From the NCBI GenBank assembly GCA_003024785.1, contig PUQB01000037.1:654443-718442 (forward strand): a stretch of DNA of 64,000 bases. The letters are read 5' to 3'. A program made the position numbers and the translations under genes. The notes under the pieces were generated by a model. The model made no database searches. It saw nothing but the letters and a program-made list of their open reading frames with translations, and was not told the DNA's origin. Within the stretch, counting starts at the first letter, position 1. Each line of letters opens with the position of its first letter. The DNA is from Selaginella tamariscina. Lineage: Eukaryota; Streptophyta; Lycopodiopsida; Selaginellales; Selaginellaceae. Positions 34,721-47,957 of this stretch are shown piece after piece.

Positions 34721-35734
34721 AACTAAATGTGGACCATAGAAAATTATTTATGATCTATTAACTTTAATAGTAAATAATAATTTAATTGAAGGCTCTATGG
34801 AATTTCCTTTATATTTATTATTTATGTGTGTGTGTGTTTGAGCTAGGCAGCTTGGTTTATTATAGGGATCTAGAGTTTCTTTTATAGTTGATTATACAGA
34901 TGTTTACCTCTCATAAAATATCAAAGAACTGGAGGTTAGGTGTTGACTATTTAAAATGTTTATTTCTAATATACACGTATAAATAATATATTACACATGT
35001 TATGTATATTATCAGTACTACTCTCAAATTACTTAAGAAGATAATATTTTATATTAAATTAATTTTAATTGTAATTATTATATTAGAATATTAATATGTG
35101 ATTCTGTTCAAATTTTACATTCTAGATTTTGACTATTACCACTGGCAAACTTAAATAGTATTATACTAACTTGTAATTCAAGCTTAAACATTATATAGCC
35201 TTGAAATTTTCATAATTATGAATCTTCATGCATTCGTGACAAAAATTCTTTCATCATGTTTGTCATAAAAAATAAACTTAAATGTGTTCCTCTTGATTTT
35301 TTTAAAAATATAACATTGACATCTTACAAAGGGAGGGCGGCGTATTTAAATCTACTTAAATACGAAGTCCTTATATAGTATGTCACGCGACGCCTATATG
35401 GACATATATATGTTACAAATGTGTATTAAAAGTTATGTGTACTACAGATTATATAATTTTTATGAGTTTATAATACGAGTCGAATGATTTAGATTTACCC
35501 TACATCAATTAATATATTCTAATTATATAAATCATATTTCATCTGCAATTTTAAATTTAGAAAAAATTATATTATTTATTTATAAATAATATACTATATG
35601 ATTTATATAGTATATTACTTTTAATATATATCAATATACATAATTTTAAAATAAATACATTATTAATTTTAAAAATAAAATTAAAATGTAAACTTTTATA
35701 GTTCCTTACCATGTTTTTGTATGTAATAAAAACC
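34721..35734. repeat. AT-rich flank, unit 1
   Basis: Shared with 48,880-49,895 and 56,600-57,617, and in inverted form with 11,640-12,360. No gene is seen. Confidence 0.65.
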
Positions 35735-35938
35735 AGGCACATTTATTTTTGTCCCTTCGGACAGGACAAGGCACAGGGTGATCTGGGCATCCTGTAACAC
35801 ATTGGCCAGCGGCGCAAAATTGTCTGATTATAATTCAGATAATAATCGTGGGGACACATTGGAGGCGCGGAAGTCCGCATCCGAAACACATCTGCAAACG
35901 TCTGCAGATTTGTCGGGACGTATCCGGGTGTTTAACTG

Positions 35939-35978
<40 letters not shown>

Positions 35979-35985
35979 AATTAGA
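35735..35985. repeat. GC-rich island with a TTA-repeat tail, copy 1
   Basis: A 200-base GC-rich stretch (GGACAAGGCACAGGGTGATC onward) ends in a run of 14 or so TTA/ATT units. It is also in unit 2 at 49,920-50,155 but is missing from unit 3. The simple-repeat tail suggests a retroposed sequence such as a SINE, but I see no tRNA-type promoter boxes. An open frame across it (LSDYNSDNN, HLQTSADLSGRIRVF) matches no family I know. Confidence 0.4.
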
Positions 35986-36651
35986 ATCCCCATTCAGCAT
36001 TTGTCATTTTTCTTTCAATTGTCGGCAACCCTACAAAAATTAAGTTAAAATTAATTTTTAAATATTTTTTTTAATTTAAGCTTATTTAGGACAGACATGT
36101 TTTGTAGACGGTTCGCATGCCATAAAAACTATATAAACTTATGTCTCAAAATAAATAAAATTTAAATATATACAGGAATGTATTAAAATTATCTATTACT
36201 TTCCTCTTAATCTCATATTGTTCAATTTATTTTTTAAAATAATATAAATAATAAAATATACTGTAAATATTTATTATTTTGCTCATTATTTTCAGTATAT
36301 TGTAATTGTGATTATTTCGCTTTTAATAGCATAATACTATTTAATACATATTTAAGATAATTACAAATAATATTCAAGTGTTTATGAAAGTTTACCTTTA
36401 GAATTTTAAGATATATATTAATTGACTTAAAATGGTTTAGATTAGTATGATAATTAAAAAAATAAATATTATAATAATGTTTTATGTTTAAGTTGAAGGG
36501 TAGACAGTACATATTAATATTTAATTAAATGGATTACCTTTTAATTTGATATTAGATTTTGTTTGAAATATTAAACCTTAACCATGTGTTTATTTAAATT
36601 TGTCTTATACGAGAGTAAATGTTTTATCATTTAAAATTATTAACATAAATT

Positions 36652-36705
<54 letters not shown>

Positions 36706-37201
36706 CAATATTTTCAAGCATAAAATGTCTTATACGAAAGAAACTAAGATATATTGTATTTTATATTTTGCATGTGTCATTGAATAACATATAAACTGTA
36801 TCACATAATGATGTCTGGAAATAACAATATTATAGAGTTGTTTACTTATCTGCAGACTCATCTATACATACTGTCCTTGTTACAATATTTGTACTTACAG
36901 TTGAGTCAAACTACAGAGCAAGCATACTTTATATACACGTGAGAACGTAAGCTTTGTGTATATGTCTTCACAAAACAACTATATACATATTTAAGATTAT
37001 ATAAAATGATTTTACATTTGAACTTGTTTTGTGGAGTTTTTTTTGTTCCATAAACAAGTTTAACACCGTATGTTTTAGTGGGTATCATACTGAGGTTAAA
37101 AAAAAATACAGAAAAATGAAACCAAAAACCAAGGAGAAATATATACGACCGGATAAGAGGAACAAGTGCTTTGCCCTAAGTATGGTCTACGAGGGAGCAA
37201 A
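35986..37201. repeat. AT-rich flank with a TC/TA microsatellite, unit 1
   Basis: Shared with 50,240-51,000 and 57,620-58,090. A TC run (36,653-36,687) followed by TA repeats lies inside. Compared with unit 2, about 0.7 kb (51,000-51,640 there) is absent here. Confidence 0.65.
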
Positions 37202-37543
37202 CTAGAGTTTTTCGAGACAGAACTTGGTGCGTTCTCTTAGGACAATGTTTACCTTGGAGTAGACTTTAAAGTCTTCCGAATCAACATGCAACTCTTGTTC
37301 GATCGACCATTTGTCAGAGCCATCTCCCTTGAGCACCAGAACTGCAATCCTCCAGTAAGTTGCCTCTGCAGCAACGTCGACAAACATCTTTCCTTGTTGT
37401 TTAGGTTGCAGCTCCAGCCTCACAGAACCAAACACATCTCGATCTTTGTGTCTCAGTACGATGAACCTCTCAGTGCAATTACTAATGGACACTTCCTTTG
37501 CACCTGAATTATTACGAACACATGCGAACAAGCAACAAGACAT
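37202..37543 (-). CDS. NCTERF-family small protein, type B, unit 1
   Basis: An intact frame of 113 codons from ATG 37,543 (MSCCLFACVRNN) to the stop at 37,202. No family is recognised with certainty. The protein has a short hydrophobic/cysteine-bearing N-terminus with CC at residues 3-4, possibly lipidated. It then has a single compact region with NCTERF, KDRDVFGSVRLE, QPKQQGKM, TYWRIAVLV, IEQELHVDSEDF and ends KFCLEKL. Alternating hydrophobic residues suggest a small beta sandwich. One difference from its siblings is MFVDV in place of MRVDV. Coding sequence is kept open in all three type B copies while the type A copies decay, which argues that type B is the functional form. Confidence 0.65.
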   Translation of the reverse strand: MSCCLFACVRNNSGAKEVSISNCTERFIVLRHKDRDVFGSVRLELQPKQQGKMFVDVAAEATYWRIAVLVLKGDGSDKWSIEQELHVDSEDFKVYSKVNIVLRERTKFCLEKL

Positions 37544-38150
37544 GATTCCTATCAAATATAGAAGATGGAAACAAGTGGGTTAAAAAACAACTGGGTAAAT
37601 ATGTAAATACTCTGTGTCACCGGTACAAACGGACTGGTGAGCTGATGATTGCTGCTGAATCAATGCTGTAGCAACTTTCTCAGATATGCATGCCGTGGTA
37701 CTTCATCATCATGCATGCCATACGCAACTTGACGACGACGACGACGATTTCTGCATAAGCGCGGCTTGTTGTCGGAGGCTTTTTAAAGAACTACTATAAT
37801 GTTTTGCTGTCGGAGGTGCTTCATCATCATGCATGCCAAAAAAAATCGGAGAAACGGATTCTTAATACCCCAAAGGTTGAGGATTCTGCCTCACCCAAAC
37901 CTCAATGGCCTCGGCCTCCTCTTCTGCAGAATCTGCCGCGCCCCTCTGCGTTGGCATATTCCGGCGGCGGATGAAGGTGGTGGGCCAGGGCTGGTGTTTT
38001 TCTCTTCGCCCTGGCGGTTGTGACCAATGTGCATCTCACTACAGGGGTTATGCAGGATCGTTTCCACAATACATGTACATGGTACAAGGATTTTTCAGTC
38101 GTCGTCTTCATCTTGGCCACGCGTCTTGAGTTCACATTGTCCACGTCATA
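37544..38150 (-). promoter_or_regulatory. Upstream region of type B NCTERF gene, unit 1
   Basis: Contains a repeated GACGAC run (37,732-37,748), two CATCATCATGCATGCC stretches (37,705 and 37,823) and a GC-rich block (37,890-38,030) common to all three units. Likely promoter and leader; no TATA box was fixed. Confidence 0.35.
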
Positions 38151-39319
38151 ATAGGGTATTGGTCCTATATATTTCCTTCAGTAAATGTGTCTTCTCAAAC
38201 CGGAGTGACTATCAAAATAAGAATTATGACATTTCCACCCTTTCTTTAAAATTTTCCCCTTATACTTATTGTTTATATTTGTAAATCCTGTTACACTTAT
38301 TAGCACATTTGACTAAAAATGTGTGTGTTTGAGCGCGTGGATCTCGGCTTTCGTAGGTAGCTCTATTATTTATTATAATCTAATATCTACATTGGTTTAT
38401 TATAATGATCTAGATTCATGAGTGCTAAATGGTTTTTTTTTAATTTATTAAAATAAGTTTTACCATAAAAATTTTAAATCTTATATTCGATTCTTATGAG
38501 TTATAAATTATAATAAATCTAATTATCCATATTTATTAAAACAGATAAAAAAAATACAATCTTGCTTTTATTTTGATTGAGTTTATGAGAGTAGAAACTC
38601 AATTCTGGTGGTGATAAGGATTCAGTTTCTCCAATATTTGTGTTTTTCACACAGTTATTTAAACTTAAATATTCTTTTACTAGTTTGCAATTAAAAATAA
38701 AAATAATTTCCTTAACTAACTTAATGTATATACTATCTTATTATGAGAAGTAGATTTGTGTTCTATGAGAGAAATCTTACAATCCATATGTGAGACTTAT
38801 ATATGATTTGTGTTAAAACAATTATATACATGGACTTGCTTTGTGGATTTTTTTGTTCTATAAATTATATTTATTATCCCATAAGATTGTTATATTGTAC
38901 ACCCGCAACCAGGTTTAAAACCATGGGGCACTTCAAAAGAAACAAAAAAATGAAATTAAAAAATTGAAACAAAAACCAAAAGAGAAATATATGTGAACTG
39001 ATAATCTAACGGAAGGGCACATCGGTTAACAAAAATAAGAAAGAATCAATTTATAAGAATGAAACATATCTAAATAAGGAAAAAATTATATTTAAAAAAA
39101 TAAAGAAGATTTATAAAAAAGACACAAATCCGACCGTTCTATTACAGTAGCCACTATATGAAAACTCAAAATATAAAAAATGAATATTTTATATTAGTTC
39201 AAAAATTTAACTTATATATAAAAGCGAATGGTTCAGATTAAAACTAATCTAATCACTATTAAAATTCTATTATGCTAATAATAATAGTATATGACATTGT
39301 AATATACACCTGGATCTTA
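38151..39319. other. AT-rich DNA between units 1 and 2
   Basis: It begins with a diverged version of the flank seen after the type A upstream block (AATAGGGTATTGGTCC near 38,149) and then resembles the spacer before a type A gene (38,560-38,940). It may be the remains of a third, gene-less module. No gene is seen. Confidence 0.45.
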
Positions 39320-39414
39320 TAGTACATTTAAATTATTAATATTAATAAAGTTTAAGAATAAATTTAAGGCAATATTCTTAAAATATGAGTATTACTTTAA
39401 ACATATAAATAATA

Positions 39415-39417
<3 letters not shown>

Positions 39418-39464
<47 letters not shown>

Positions 39465-39470
39465 ATATTA
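39418..39470. repeat. TA microsatellite
   Basis: TA repeats with one interruption, absent from the matching place in unit 1 (about 28,045). Confidence 0.9.
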
Positions 39471-40234
39471 CAATTACCGTTGTTAAATTTAAGCCAAAAT
39501 AAAATCTAAGCCATTATGAAATTATCCTTAACATACTATATTCAAAAACTGACTATGCCAGTTGCATGTGAAACAATTAATTCAAGTATTTATTATGTTT
39601 TTTTTAAATAATTAAATACATTAGAGTTTTTTTTGATATTATAACATACGTATACAATCTGCGCCGTCGGATCGGGTCAAAATGTATGTGTATATATATA
39701 TATCAAGAAATCAAAAAGAGATGTACCAAATTTACATTATAAACATACATGGCTTGTGTGTGTGTGTGTGTGCACGTGCGCGTGCGTGCTAAGGAAGTTG
39801 TTTTGGATATCAAGAATCAATTTAATAAGTTTGTTGAAAGTTTCATAAATTATATAGATTTATATAAAGTTATGATAATTATAGAATAAATTCTTCTTAT
39901 ATATAAATTTATATGAGTTTGTTGAAATATGATTTTATACTATAATTATCTATGAGTGTTTTTTAAATAATAAATAACGTTTATAATAAGATAATTATTC
40001 AAATAATTAATAAACTAGTGTAAGAGTACAACACAGAATTGTATAAGCCGTCGATTCTACAAAATCTTAGTCATGGATTATAACATTGATATTATTTATA
40101 CGCACAAACGTATATATACACCACCTCTTAAGAAAATTATATGCATTTAAGAAGATTAAGAAGTACATACTCATACACACACACACACACACACAAATGC
40201 TCCCGGTGACGACTTTATGAACCCACACACATGC

Positions 40235-40330
40235 TAAATACAACAATGGAACATATATTAATGTGGTAAATACGACAATGGAACATATATTAATGTGGTA
40301 AATACGACAATGGAACATATATTAATGTGG
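40235..40330. repeat. 32-bp minisatellite, three copies
   Basis: The unit AAATACGACAATGGAACATA plus 12 more bases is repeated three times almost perfectly (starts at 40,235, 40,267, 40,299). Unit 1 has a single related copy at about 28,657, so it expanded after the duplication. Confidence 0.88.
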
Positions 40331-40429
40331 TATAACACACACACACACAACATATGCTATATACGAGAATGGAAACATATATATAATGTAGTATAACACA
40401 CACACACACACGTACATCAAAAATTATGC

Positions 40430-40690
40430 GTTTTTAAACCTGTACCCGCACGCTTTGCGGAAACTGTATTATACACCCTGGACCGTATACCAGTACCTCT
40501 ACCAACCTCTGTCCACCCCAGCGAGCTCTTTACATTCCCATTTGAGCCCTTTCCCATCTTTTTAGATCCCAAAGAATCTACATGAGGAATATTCAAAGAA
40601 TTTAGTTCAGGAATATTCCGCGTTCTGAATGCTTCTGCAGCAATCTGAAATTCTGATCTCGTTGTACCATTAAATCTGCTCGAATCTACA
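40430..40690 (-). pseudogene. Last exon of the coiled-coil gene, duplicated in unit 2
   Basis: Matches 28,720-28,985 including RTRNIPELNSLNIPHVDS, but with a short deletion near 40,562 and different sequence near 40,497. All upstream exons are deleted in this unit. Confidence 0.65.
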
Positions 40691-40749
40691 CATACACGTA
40701 GTACATCAGCGAATACGTGTGTGAGCGTGCGTATGCATAATATATATAT

Positions 40750-40780
<31 letters not shown>

Positions 40781-40837
40781 GAATACATAGTTAAACAGAA
40801 TACGAATATATACATAATCTCTGTAGATGCGCGTTGT

Positions 40838-41220
40838 ATTATAATTCCATAGGAAGCCTTTTGAGTTATATAATGCTTCTGTGTTCTTTCATGCGCCCAC
40901 TTTAAATTAGTAATGTATGTCTCTGAGTGTATAATAATTATATATATGTATATTTGCATGTTGCCAAATGAATATGTGGTAATATAAAGTCATATACAGT
41001 GTGGAATATATACAAACATACATGTTTTAATAGGTCAATCAATCACACATATGCACTTAATATGGAGATGTGCTTATTGACTATTTAATTATGTACAGGG
41101 GGATTTAATACAGGGGGTATGGACCGGTTTTGATTTTTCTGGAAATCCATACGCCACAACTTCAACTAACCAGAAAATGGAGGAGAAAACGAAAGCTTTC
41201 GACTTTATATCGGTAATATA
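40838..41220 (+). pseudogene. MTV1 3' end, duplicated copy 2 (last exon lost)
   Basis: It starts abruptly at 40,838 after GATGCGCGTT and carries the penultimate MTV1 exon up to TTTATATCG (41,214). The following TG-repeat intron and the last exon are missing and unrelated sequence follows. Confidence 0.78.
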
Positions 41221-42397
41221 TACAGCCAATGTAGGGAATTCTTTTAGAGTGCGGGCCTCGTCCCAACCATGATAAGGAACAATTACTTAAAAATGATTAG
41301 GTATATATCATCTCCTGATCACCAGAAAAAGATTGAGGTCGAACCTTCGGATTCGTGGCCTTTAAAGAAAATGAAGGAGTATTAAAAATAGATTCCAGCA
41401 GGAGGCTCATGCGAAAAAGAAGGGAGGGACTCTTAACAAAGCACTTTAATAACTTAGTTTGTGCATCAATAATAGTTATAATAATATTAAAAACTGTTTT
41501 CACATTTATTATCATGAAAACAAGAAAGGAAGAGGCAAAAGAAAAGGAATACCCAACTTCTCCATCACAGACAGATATGTACAAAATGCACATCAATTTA
41601 CAATTATTAAAAATGTTAAAAACTCATTTATATATAAATGTTTGCAACATTATTCTAGTTTGCTTGAGCCTTATCACAAATGAGTTTTCTCTATTATATT
41701 ATTTAATTTTCTTAAAAAAATGATGTTGGACTTTAACTCAAGTGGTTATGGTACAATTATTTTCAATTTTCAATTTTAATTTAAATCTACATTATATATA
41801 ACACATAAACACCTAATTCTCGATCTCGTATATAAAATTAAAATACACTTTAAACACATTTTAAATCATTTCAAAAATAAAGTTTTTCACAAAATCAATC
41901 CCACTTTAAAATTTTTTAGTCCACATGTTAACATTCAATATTTCATAAGTTTAATTAGTATATTGATTCAAATTAAATAATTAAAATACACTTTTATTAT
42001 TAATATATTGATACAAAAAATACACTTTTATTATTAATATATTGATACAAAAAATACACTTTCATCATTAAAAAAAACTTAAGCCCTGCTTGTGTGAGTT
42101 ATAAATTATAATAAATTTAATTAATATATTTAATAAAAATACACCCTTGCTTTTGTTTTGATTAAATTTAAACAAAAGCAATTAAAACCGTCTTGTTTCT
42201 ACCTTGGTGCCAATTGGTAACGAAACATTGGATCACTCAATGCCATGCATGTACATATTTGAGAAGGTACCAAACCCATAATATTTATGTTTTGAAGATG
42301 TTCCACCCTGTACCGTATCCTACGGGCACGCATCGTTGCACTAGACAACAATGCTGAAAAAATTGATAAAACTTTTCTTTTACAAGTGTGCAATTAA
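41221..42397. repeat. Unrelated insert followed by AT-rich spacer of unit 2
   Basis: 41,221-41,590 matches nothing else in the window and has a short plus-strand open frame without recognisable content. From about 41,590 the spacer of the other units resumes. A 34-bp tandem duplication (TATTAATATATTGATACAAA plus flanks) lies at about 41,990-42,062. The stretch ends with the TAA target duplication. Confidence 0.55.
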
Positions 42398-45300
42398 CAC
42401 AGGAAACCCGAAAATGTGATAGATATTCACTTCAGACCCTAATTTCATGGTTAAAGTAAGGGTCCAAAGTGAACACTCACGTAAGTGTTCCAATCCCGTC
42501 CTTGCAGATATTCACTTGTGCTAAATAGTCTTGTAGGAAAAAAGGATATTTGTTATACACCTTCGTTTTGATGAATCTTAGTGTTGGGAAATGAATATCC
42601 ATTTGTGAATGACTTTAAAAAAAAGTGACATTCATTTTTCACTCTGCTGGTCATTCAATTTTTACACACAGCACATATACAAAACCTTTTTTTACAATAA
42701 TTTCATTATGATATGCTAATATAACAACATAAAAATGAACTACTACTACATCACTGCACTCAACTATAAAACTTCATACAACAAACTTCAATCAATGTCA
42801 TAGAAGGTGTTGTGACTCTCCTCTTCCCATGCCTTCCTTTGTGCATTTATGCCAGTGACCCAATTTCCTCTCTGTGACCAGTTGGACCTATGAATCTGTA
42901 CTAGATTAGAACTAATAGTAACCTCTACAAATTGTCTTATAACTTCATCTTTCTTCACATTATGAACTGTTGCAAAGGTGTTGGGTCTAAACTAGTCTAG
43001 CTCAACTACAAGCATTTTCACATTTGACACGAGCATGCGCTGGGGTGCTGCATGAGTGCATTGACTATAAGTATAAGATATGCTATCTTGTGATGTTTAG
43101 AGCTTACCTAACAAAATGCTTGCCACCTCCTTGATGTCCCGAATGGGTCACTTCCTAAGCATATCCTTCTAGTCCTTGGCAACTACATTAACACAGTAGA
43201 AGTGTTTAAAAAGGTAGATGATTTAGAACATATAAATATCTGACCTTATACAACTCCAGGGAGATCTTCTTTAGTACTTATTCCTTCTTGTTGTTGTTAC
43301 CTTTCTGTTTATTTATTACCTTTGGCTTCACAAAATCTTTTTTGTAACGTAGACCATTCACTAGCCACAACACAGACGCCCCTTCTTCCATTGCATCCTT
43401 CAATGTCTCTAAGGATGAACTATGGCTATAATCTAGTTCCACAACCTCACAATTGGGTTCTATACAATCAATGGAAACAGGGACTATTAATTGGTTCTTG
43501 ACCTTCAAATTAGCCATCACTTTTGCAAGTGCTTCGTCTGGTTCCACTACAATACCCGAGGCTACAATTCCAAGCTCTGAGTTCATGAGGTAAACCTCAT
43601 CAGCTATATGAAAACCACCCTATTCAAAAGGCATGTGAGTCTGGATAGGATAAACACTTGTAAAACATAACATACATGTAAAGTCTCTAATTCTTTCAAG
43701 AGCTTGCTTTTAGACCTGGTTTCTTTGTCTGCTGCATCATCTAGTTAGTCATTTGTTGAATTAAGAGGCAAACTTGGCTTTCTTGACAAGGTTGTTTTGC
43801 TAGATGTCTGAGAAGGAAGCTTGGTATGGGTGCCAATAGTGTTTGCCTTCTTCTACATTACACATTTATCATAAGTAATTATTCTGATTATCACTATTCC
43901 TTACTTGATAAGCCTTCTTATGGGAAGCTGGAAGAACTTGTATTCCTTTGGTAAGCATGTCATTGGTACTCTGCAAAATTTTACATATTAAATAATTAAT
44001 TAATGTATGTTAATTTATTTATACCTTTTGATTCCTTAATAGTGACCCTTGTATTCCATGAGGGGTCATTGGTTCTACAAAGCTTTCGCTTGTATTAGCC
44101 ATGTCTGACGTAGCTGATTTCTGTAATGATATAATATTAAAACGTGCACATGACTAATTCTATCTCACCGTTATCACTTTGTATGGAAAAACACAACAAT
44201 GGTCTTCTTCCATGTGCCCCACACCTTTGCCCCTTGTCTTCTTTGACACTTGCCTTTCTTTCTCTAATTCATCACCAGTGGTTTGTGTGTTCAATTCAAA
44301 ATATTCCTATGCCTCTTCTTTACAATCAATGTAGAATCATCATCACTGTCTCCAGCTTCTACAAAGCCCTGGTCATGTTCTGTGCTGGTATTAAGGCATT
44401 CAGGTCTCCTACAAGAAAACATGCTCGAATGCAAAAGAATGTATTTTATTAACATGCCTTTTTTATTTAAGGTTAATATATACTTATTATAATAAATAAG
44501 CAGAATATATGGTGCATGATACATTGCATATAGACTATAATATATAAATATTATATCTTTTATAAATAAATAACATTTTTATATACATAATAAAGCTTAA
44601 CTTCATATTATATATATTATATGTAAGTCATTAGTATAATATATAAGTAATTTATATAAGTATATATTTAATATTTAAGTAAAATTTAATATAGCTTATT
44701 TATTTGATATTTGTGACCATGTGTGTGTAATAAAGTTGTGTAGAGAGTATTGGTTTTATACTTAATATATTATATATGTATATATGTTCTTGTGTATATA
44801 CATTGTTGAGTGTCTATGAACTGTACGTACATGTATAAATGTAATATACCAGGATTTATATATGCATAAAATTATACTTACACTATCCAATTACATGATG
44901 TATATCCATATTATGTTTAATGTTATGTATGAAATGTTTATATACATACTGTTAGTTCAAAAACTATAGTGTTTTTAAACTTATTACATATATATTTAGT
45001 AACACCATTTTGTGAATACACACACGCACACACATATTTATAGACACATATTGTCGTATAACATTGTATAAGACACTCACCCCAACATTAATGGAGCCGA
45101 TTGCCCTCTCAAGATCCTTGGGTAGTGGCACATGAAGATCATTTTCATGAATCCATATTGTGTCAATGCAAATCTTCATATCACGAATGTTTCCATCTCT
45201 ACGCTCAAGTAGTACACATGTCCCAAAAGTAACTTCCCCATTTGTTTAGTAGTTGTCACGTCTCTTGCGGGCCTTAAATATCATACTAAGGAACTCCAAT

Positions 45301-47520
45301 GCCTGAATAGTGTACTCCCTGCGTGGCACATGCAAGCAACACTACCTCTGACTTCCCAAATTCATGTTTTCGACCGTCCTCATTCCTGTTAAGACATGCC
45401 TATAGATGCCTTTATAAGACTATATACATGTGTATATGTGTATCTATGCATGTGCATTAGCTATACATATATAATACCCATATTATATGTGTGTTCTTGA
45501 ACATGTGCCTTAGATGACCATGCATGTGAGAAAGGCTATATCCATATACATGTGTATATTAGATATAATATATCATGTATGCATGTAAATATGTGTACAT
45601 GCATATGTATGTGAGTGTGCATATTAAAGAATTAAAATACATGAAGTCGATTTCTTTGGCCACCTATAATTCGACTGATCTTCGAGCTCACCCAGTCACA
45701 CTCAGTGGGAACAATATAATTATCAAACTCAAGGAAGCAAGGATCTTGCATTCGAGACATGAAAATACTTATTAACCACTTTCTCTGGTTGCTACATTTA
45801 ACAACGACTTATTTCAACACTGGGAGGGTTGAAGCCCACTTGAAATACACAATATTGTACATTGGAAAGGTGCGACATGCTTCCTCCTGTATGATCTTTG
45901 TATTAAATTTCATTATGTCATGTGCAGTAGTAAAACCATACTCCTACAAGAACAATATTAAAGTTTTTACATTTTAATGGATTTTCAATGTACATAATTT
46001 ATAAAATGCATATAACATGTGTTTTACATGTTATGTGTAGACAGTTACAACTAGGCATATAGGGATTCCATATATTAAGTATAGTTTATATATATAGTTT
46101 ACATCTGTATTTAAGAGAGATTGTGGGAAAAATATACTAACCTTAAGTGCAAGTCGTCCATTGAAAGAGCCTGCTCTCTTATTGGATTGAATCATATGAC
46201 ATTGTGCTGAGGTTAGGAGCCTATCACTACATATGTTGCCATACGACAGCACCCCATGCGGCAAAACTACCTCTACCTGCAACAAAGGAGCTGGAACTTG
46301 AAAAATATCTACAGTAGTGAGAGGCAAAGAAACACAATTATTTAGGATCTTCCGTGCTCCTCGAATAAATGCCATGTACAACCCCAGTACAACCCCGGCT
46401 TCCTTCCACTGAGATTCAATCATCTCAAAGAATGAATATCCCCTAATTTGCTTATCATCAAGTAGTTTTTTAACCTCTGAGTTAGCTCTAAACTCTGTAT
46501 GCAAGAAGGTGAAGAGTTGATTTGTGTTCCAAGACTCCACTTCTTTCACAGTAGGAATGCACTCTGCCATTGCCAAAAATTTAGGACAAAACAATACCTT
46601 GGATAAAGAAGAAGAATAACTCATACACAATGATGAGGCAATATACACCGACATAGATTTACACCTTCTACTTAACACACTATTCACATTAGCTTTGGGG
46701 AAAAAAAAGTTTCTATAACTATTTTGACACGTGTTATTAATTATTAGCCATGGTAAATATTATGAGCTCACAATTTCCACCAAAAATTAATATTGTAAAA
46801 TTTGATAAGTTTGAAAGTGATAATGTACATTAGAATATATGCATAAGAGAGCATATTTCATGGTTTATCCTAGATTATTGAATACACATATACACATGTA
46901 ATATAGTAGTACGCAGACATGCTACAAGACTTTATTAACCCACAAGTCATAAAATGTATGCAAGGATATTTAAGCTTGTAAGTGGTTGTATTTTCAACAT
47001 TCGCATATATATATATATACATATGCATACATTCTTAGTGCATTCACTTTCTTTAGTGTATAGATTAGATTTACAAATGTTGATCCAATGGTTTAAAACT
47101 TATAGATCCAACGACCACAATAAACTAACATTATATCTCATGTTTGCAAATCCAATGACTTTGAAGTAAGCTTTACTTACATACTTGTATGAATGCCCTA
47201 CAAGGGCACATGCATATATATAATTTGTTGGTTTGTCACGGTGTCTACGTATGTGATGTATTTAATAAGATTTAGTGTTTTCTGTTTATGTTTACTATCT
47301 CGTAAGTTGGTGAGGCAAACAATAGTCAGTCCAAGAAGGTTGACACATGCAGGTGAACCATTTACTTTTGAAGAGGTTCTGTTTTACAAAGCTGATACTT
47401 ATAATACTTTTGATCCTCATTTCTCAACCTTCGTTTTTAACAAGAAATGAATATCTGTTCTTTACACCTTTGCTTTCAACCTTTATTTCAGACCCTTACC
47501 ACCATTTCAGGTTTCCTGTG
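42398..47520. mobile_element. 5,123-bp terminal-inverted-repeat DNA transposon, CACTA-like
   Basis: Ends are inverted repeats: left CACAGGAAACCCGAAA and right, read inward, CACAGGAAACCTGAAA (15 of 16 bases). They lie between 3-bp direct repeats TAA (42,395-42,397 and 47,521-47,523). Subterminal copies of GGGTCYRAA lie near both ends. Units 1 (33,350) and the inverted module (21,390) carry the unoccupied site. CAC...GTG ends and 3-bp duplication suggest the CACTA (En/Spm) group; TAA would also suit PIF/Harbinger. The internal gene is on the minus strand and does not settle the choice. Confidence 0.82.
42788..46570 (-). pseudogene. Gene of the 5.1-kb element: SAM-like N-terminus, unknown middle, transposase-associated-like C-terminus
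   Basis: The start is probably ATG 46,570 (MAECIPTVKEVE). The first 75 residues resemble a sterile alpha motif (VESWNTNQLFTFL, IRGYSFFEM, GVVLGLYMAF). Further pieces on the minus strand are GFTTAHDIMKFNTKII near 45,940, MSRMQDPCFLEFDNYIVP near 45,755, YTIQALEFLSMIFKARKRRD near 45,310, DTIWIHENDLHVPLPKDLER near 45,150, an acidic GDSDDDST near 44,350, and ASGIVVEPDEALAKV near 43,560. The last part ends HNTFYDID before TGA at 42,788. The piece at 43.3-43.6 kb weakly resembles a small domain in plant En/Spm-derived proteins. Exon borders could not all be set and there are in-frame stops, so I call it decayed. No DDE motif was recognised. Confidence 0.5.
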
Positions 47521-47957
47521 TAAAACTTAAAATGGTTTCTATAAAACTTAATAATATCTTGTTATGATAAGTACATTATACATATATAAACATTGCGTAC
47601 TTACATATATTGTTTCACCACTATAGTGAGTCAAACTAAAGATAAATTTTGCAATTCATACCTTATGTATACGTGAGAACTTGCGATTTATGTATATGTC
47701 TTTGTAAACAATTTACATAATTAAGATGACATAAGAGTATTTCACATTTGAACCTGTTTTGAAACTAAACAATGATTATTCCAAACGCCCGAAACCAAGT
47801 TTAAGACCGTGTGTATTAGTCTTGCACGCGGCGTTCGGGCTGGATATGCTGCAATTATCCGTTACCCAAGCATGGGCACCATGACTGGTAACCGGAGGTT
47901 AAAAGAAACTAAAAACCAAAGAGAGCTATATATGAACTGCTGAATAAGTGCTTTGCC
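47521..47957. repeat. Spacer of unit 2 resumed after the insertion
   Basis: Continues the sequence interrupted at 42,397 and matches 33,365-33,800. It holds the single AATGTTTAT-equivalent site of the MULE (near 47,585). Confidence 0.8.

Larger units (their letters stand above)
27930..38990 (+). repeat. Segmental duplication unit 1
   Basis: Order of blocks: 3' end of a BRANCHLESS TRICHOME-like gene, MTV1 tail copy, AT-rich spacer, type A NCTERF gene with its upstream GC-rich block, AT-rich flank, a GC-rich island, AT-rich flank, type B NCTERF gene with its upstream block, flank. Units 2 and 3 show the same order in the same direction. The unit looks free of large insertions and serves as reference. 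Boundaries are approximate. Confidence 0.8.

Noticed and set aside
35778-35978. A 66-codon gene in the GC-rich island
   Set aside because: The end of the frame is the translated TTA repeat, and the frame carries no known motif.
40235-40330. CRISPR-like array
   Set aside because: The three 32-bp units are directly adjacent without unique spacers, so this is a minisatellite.
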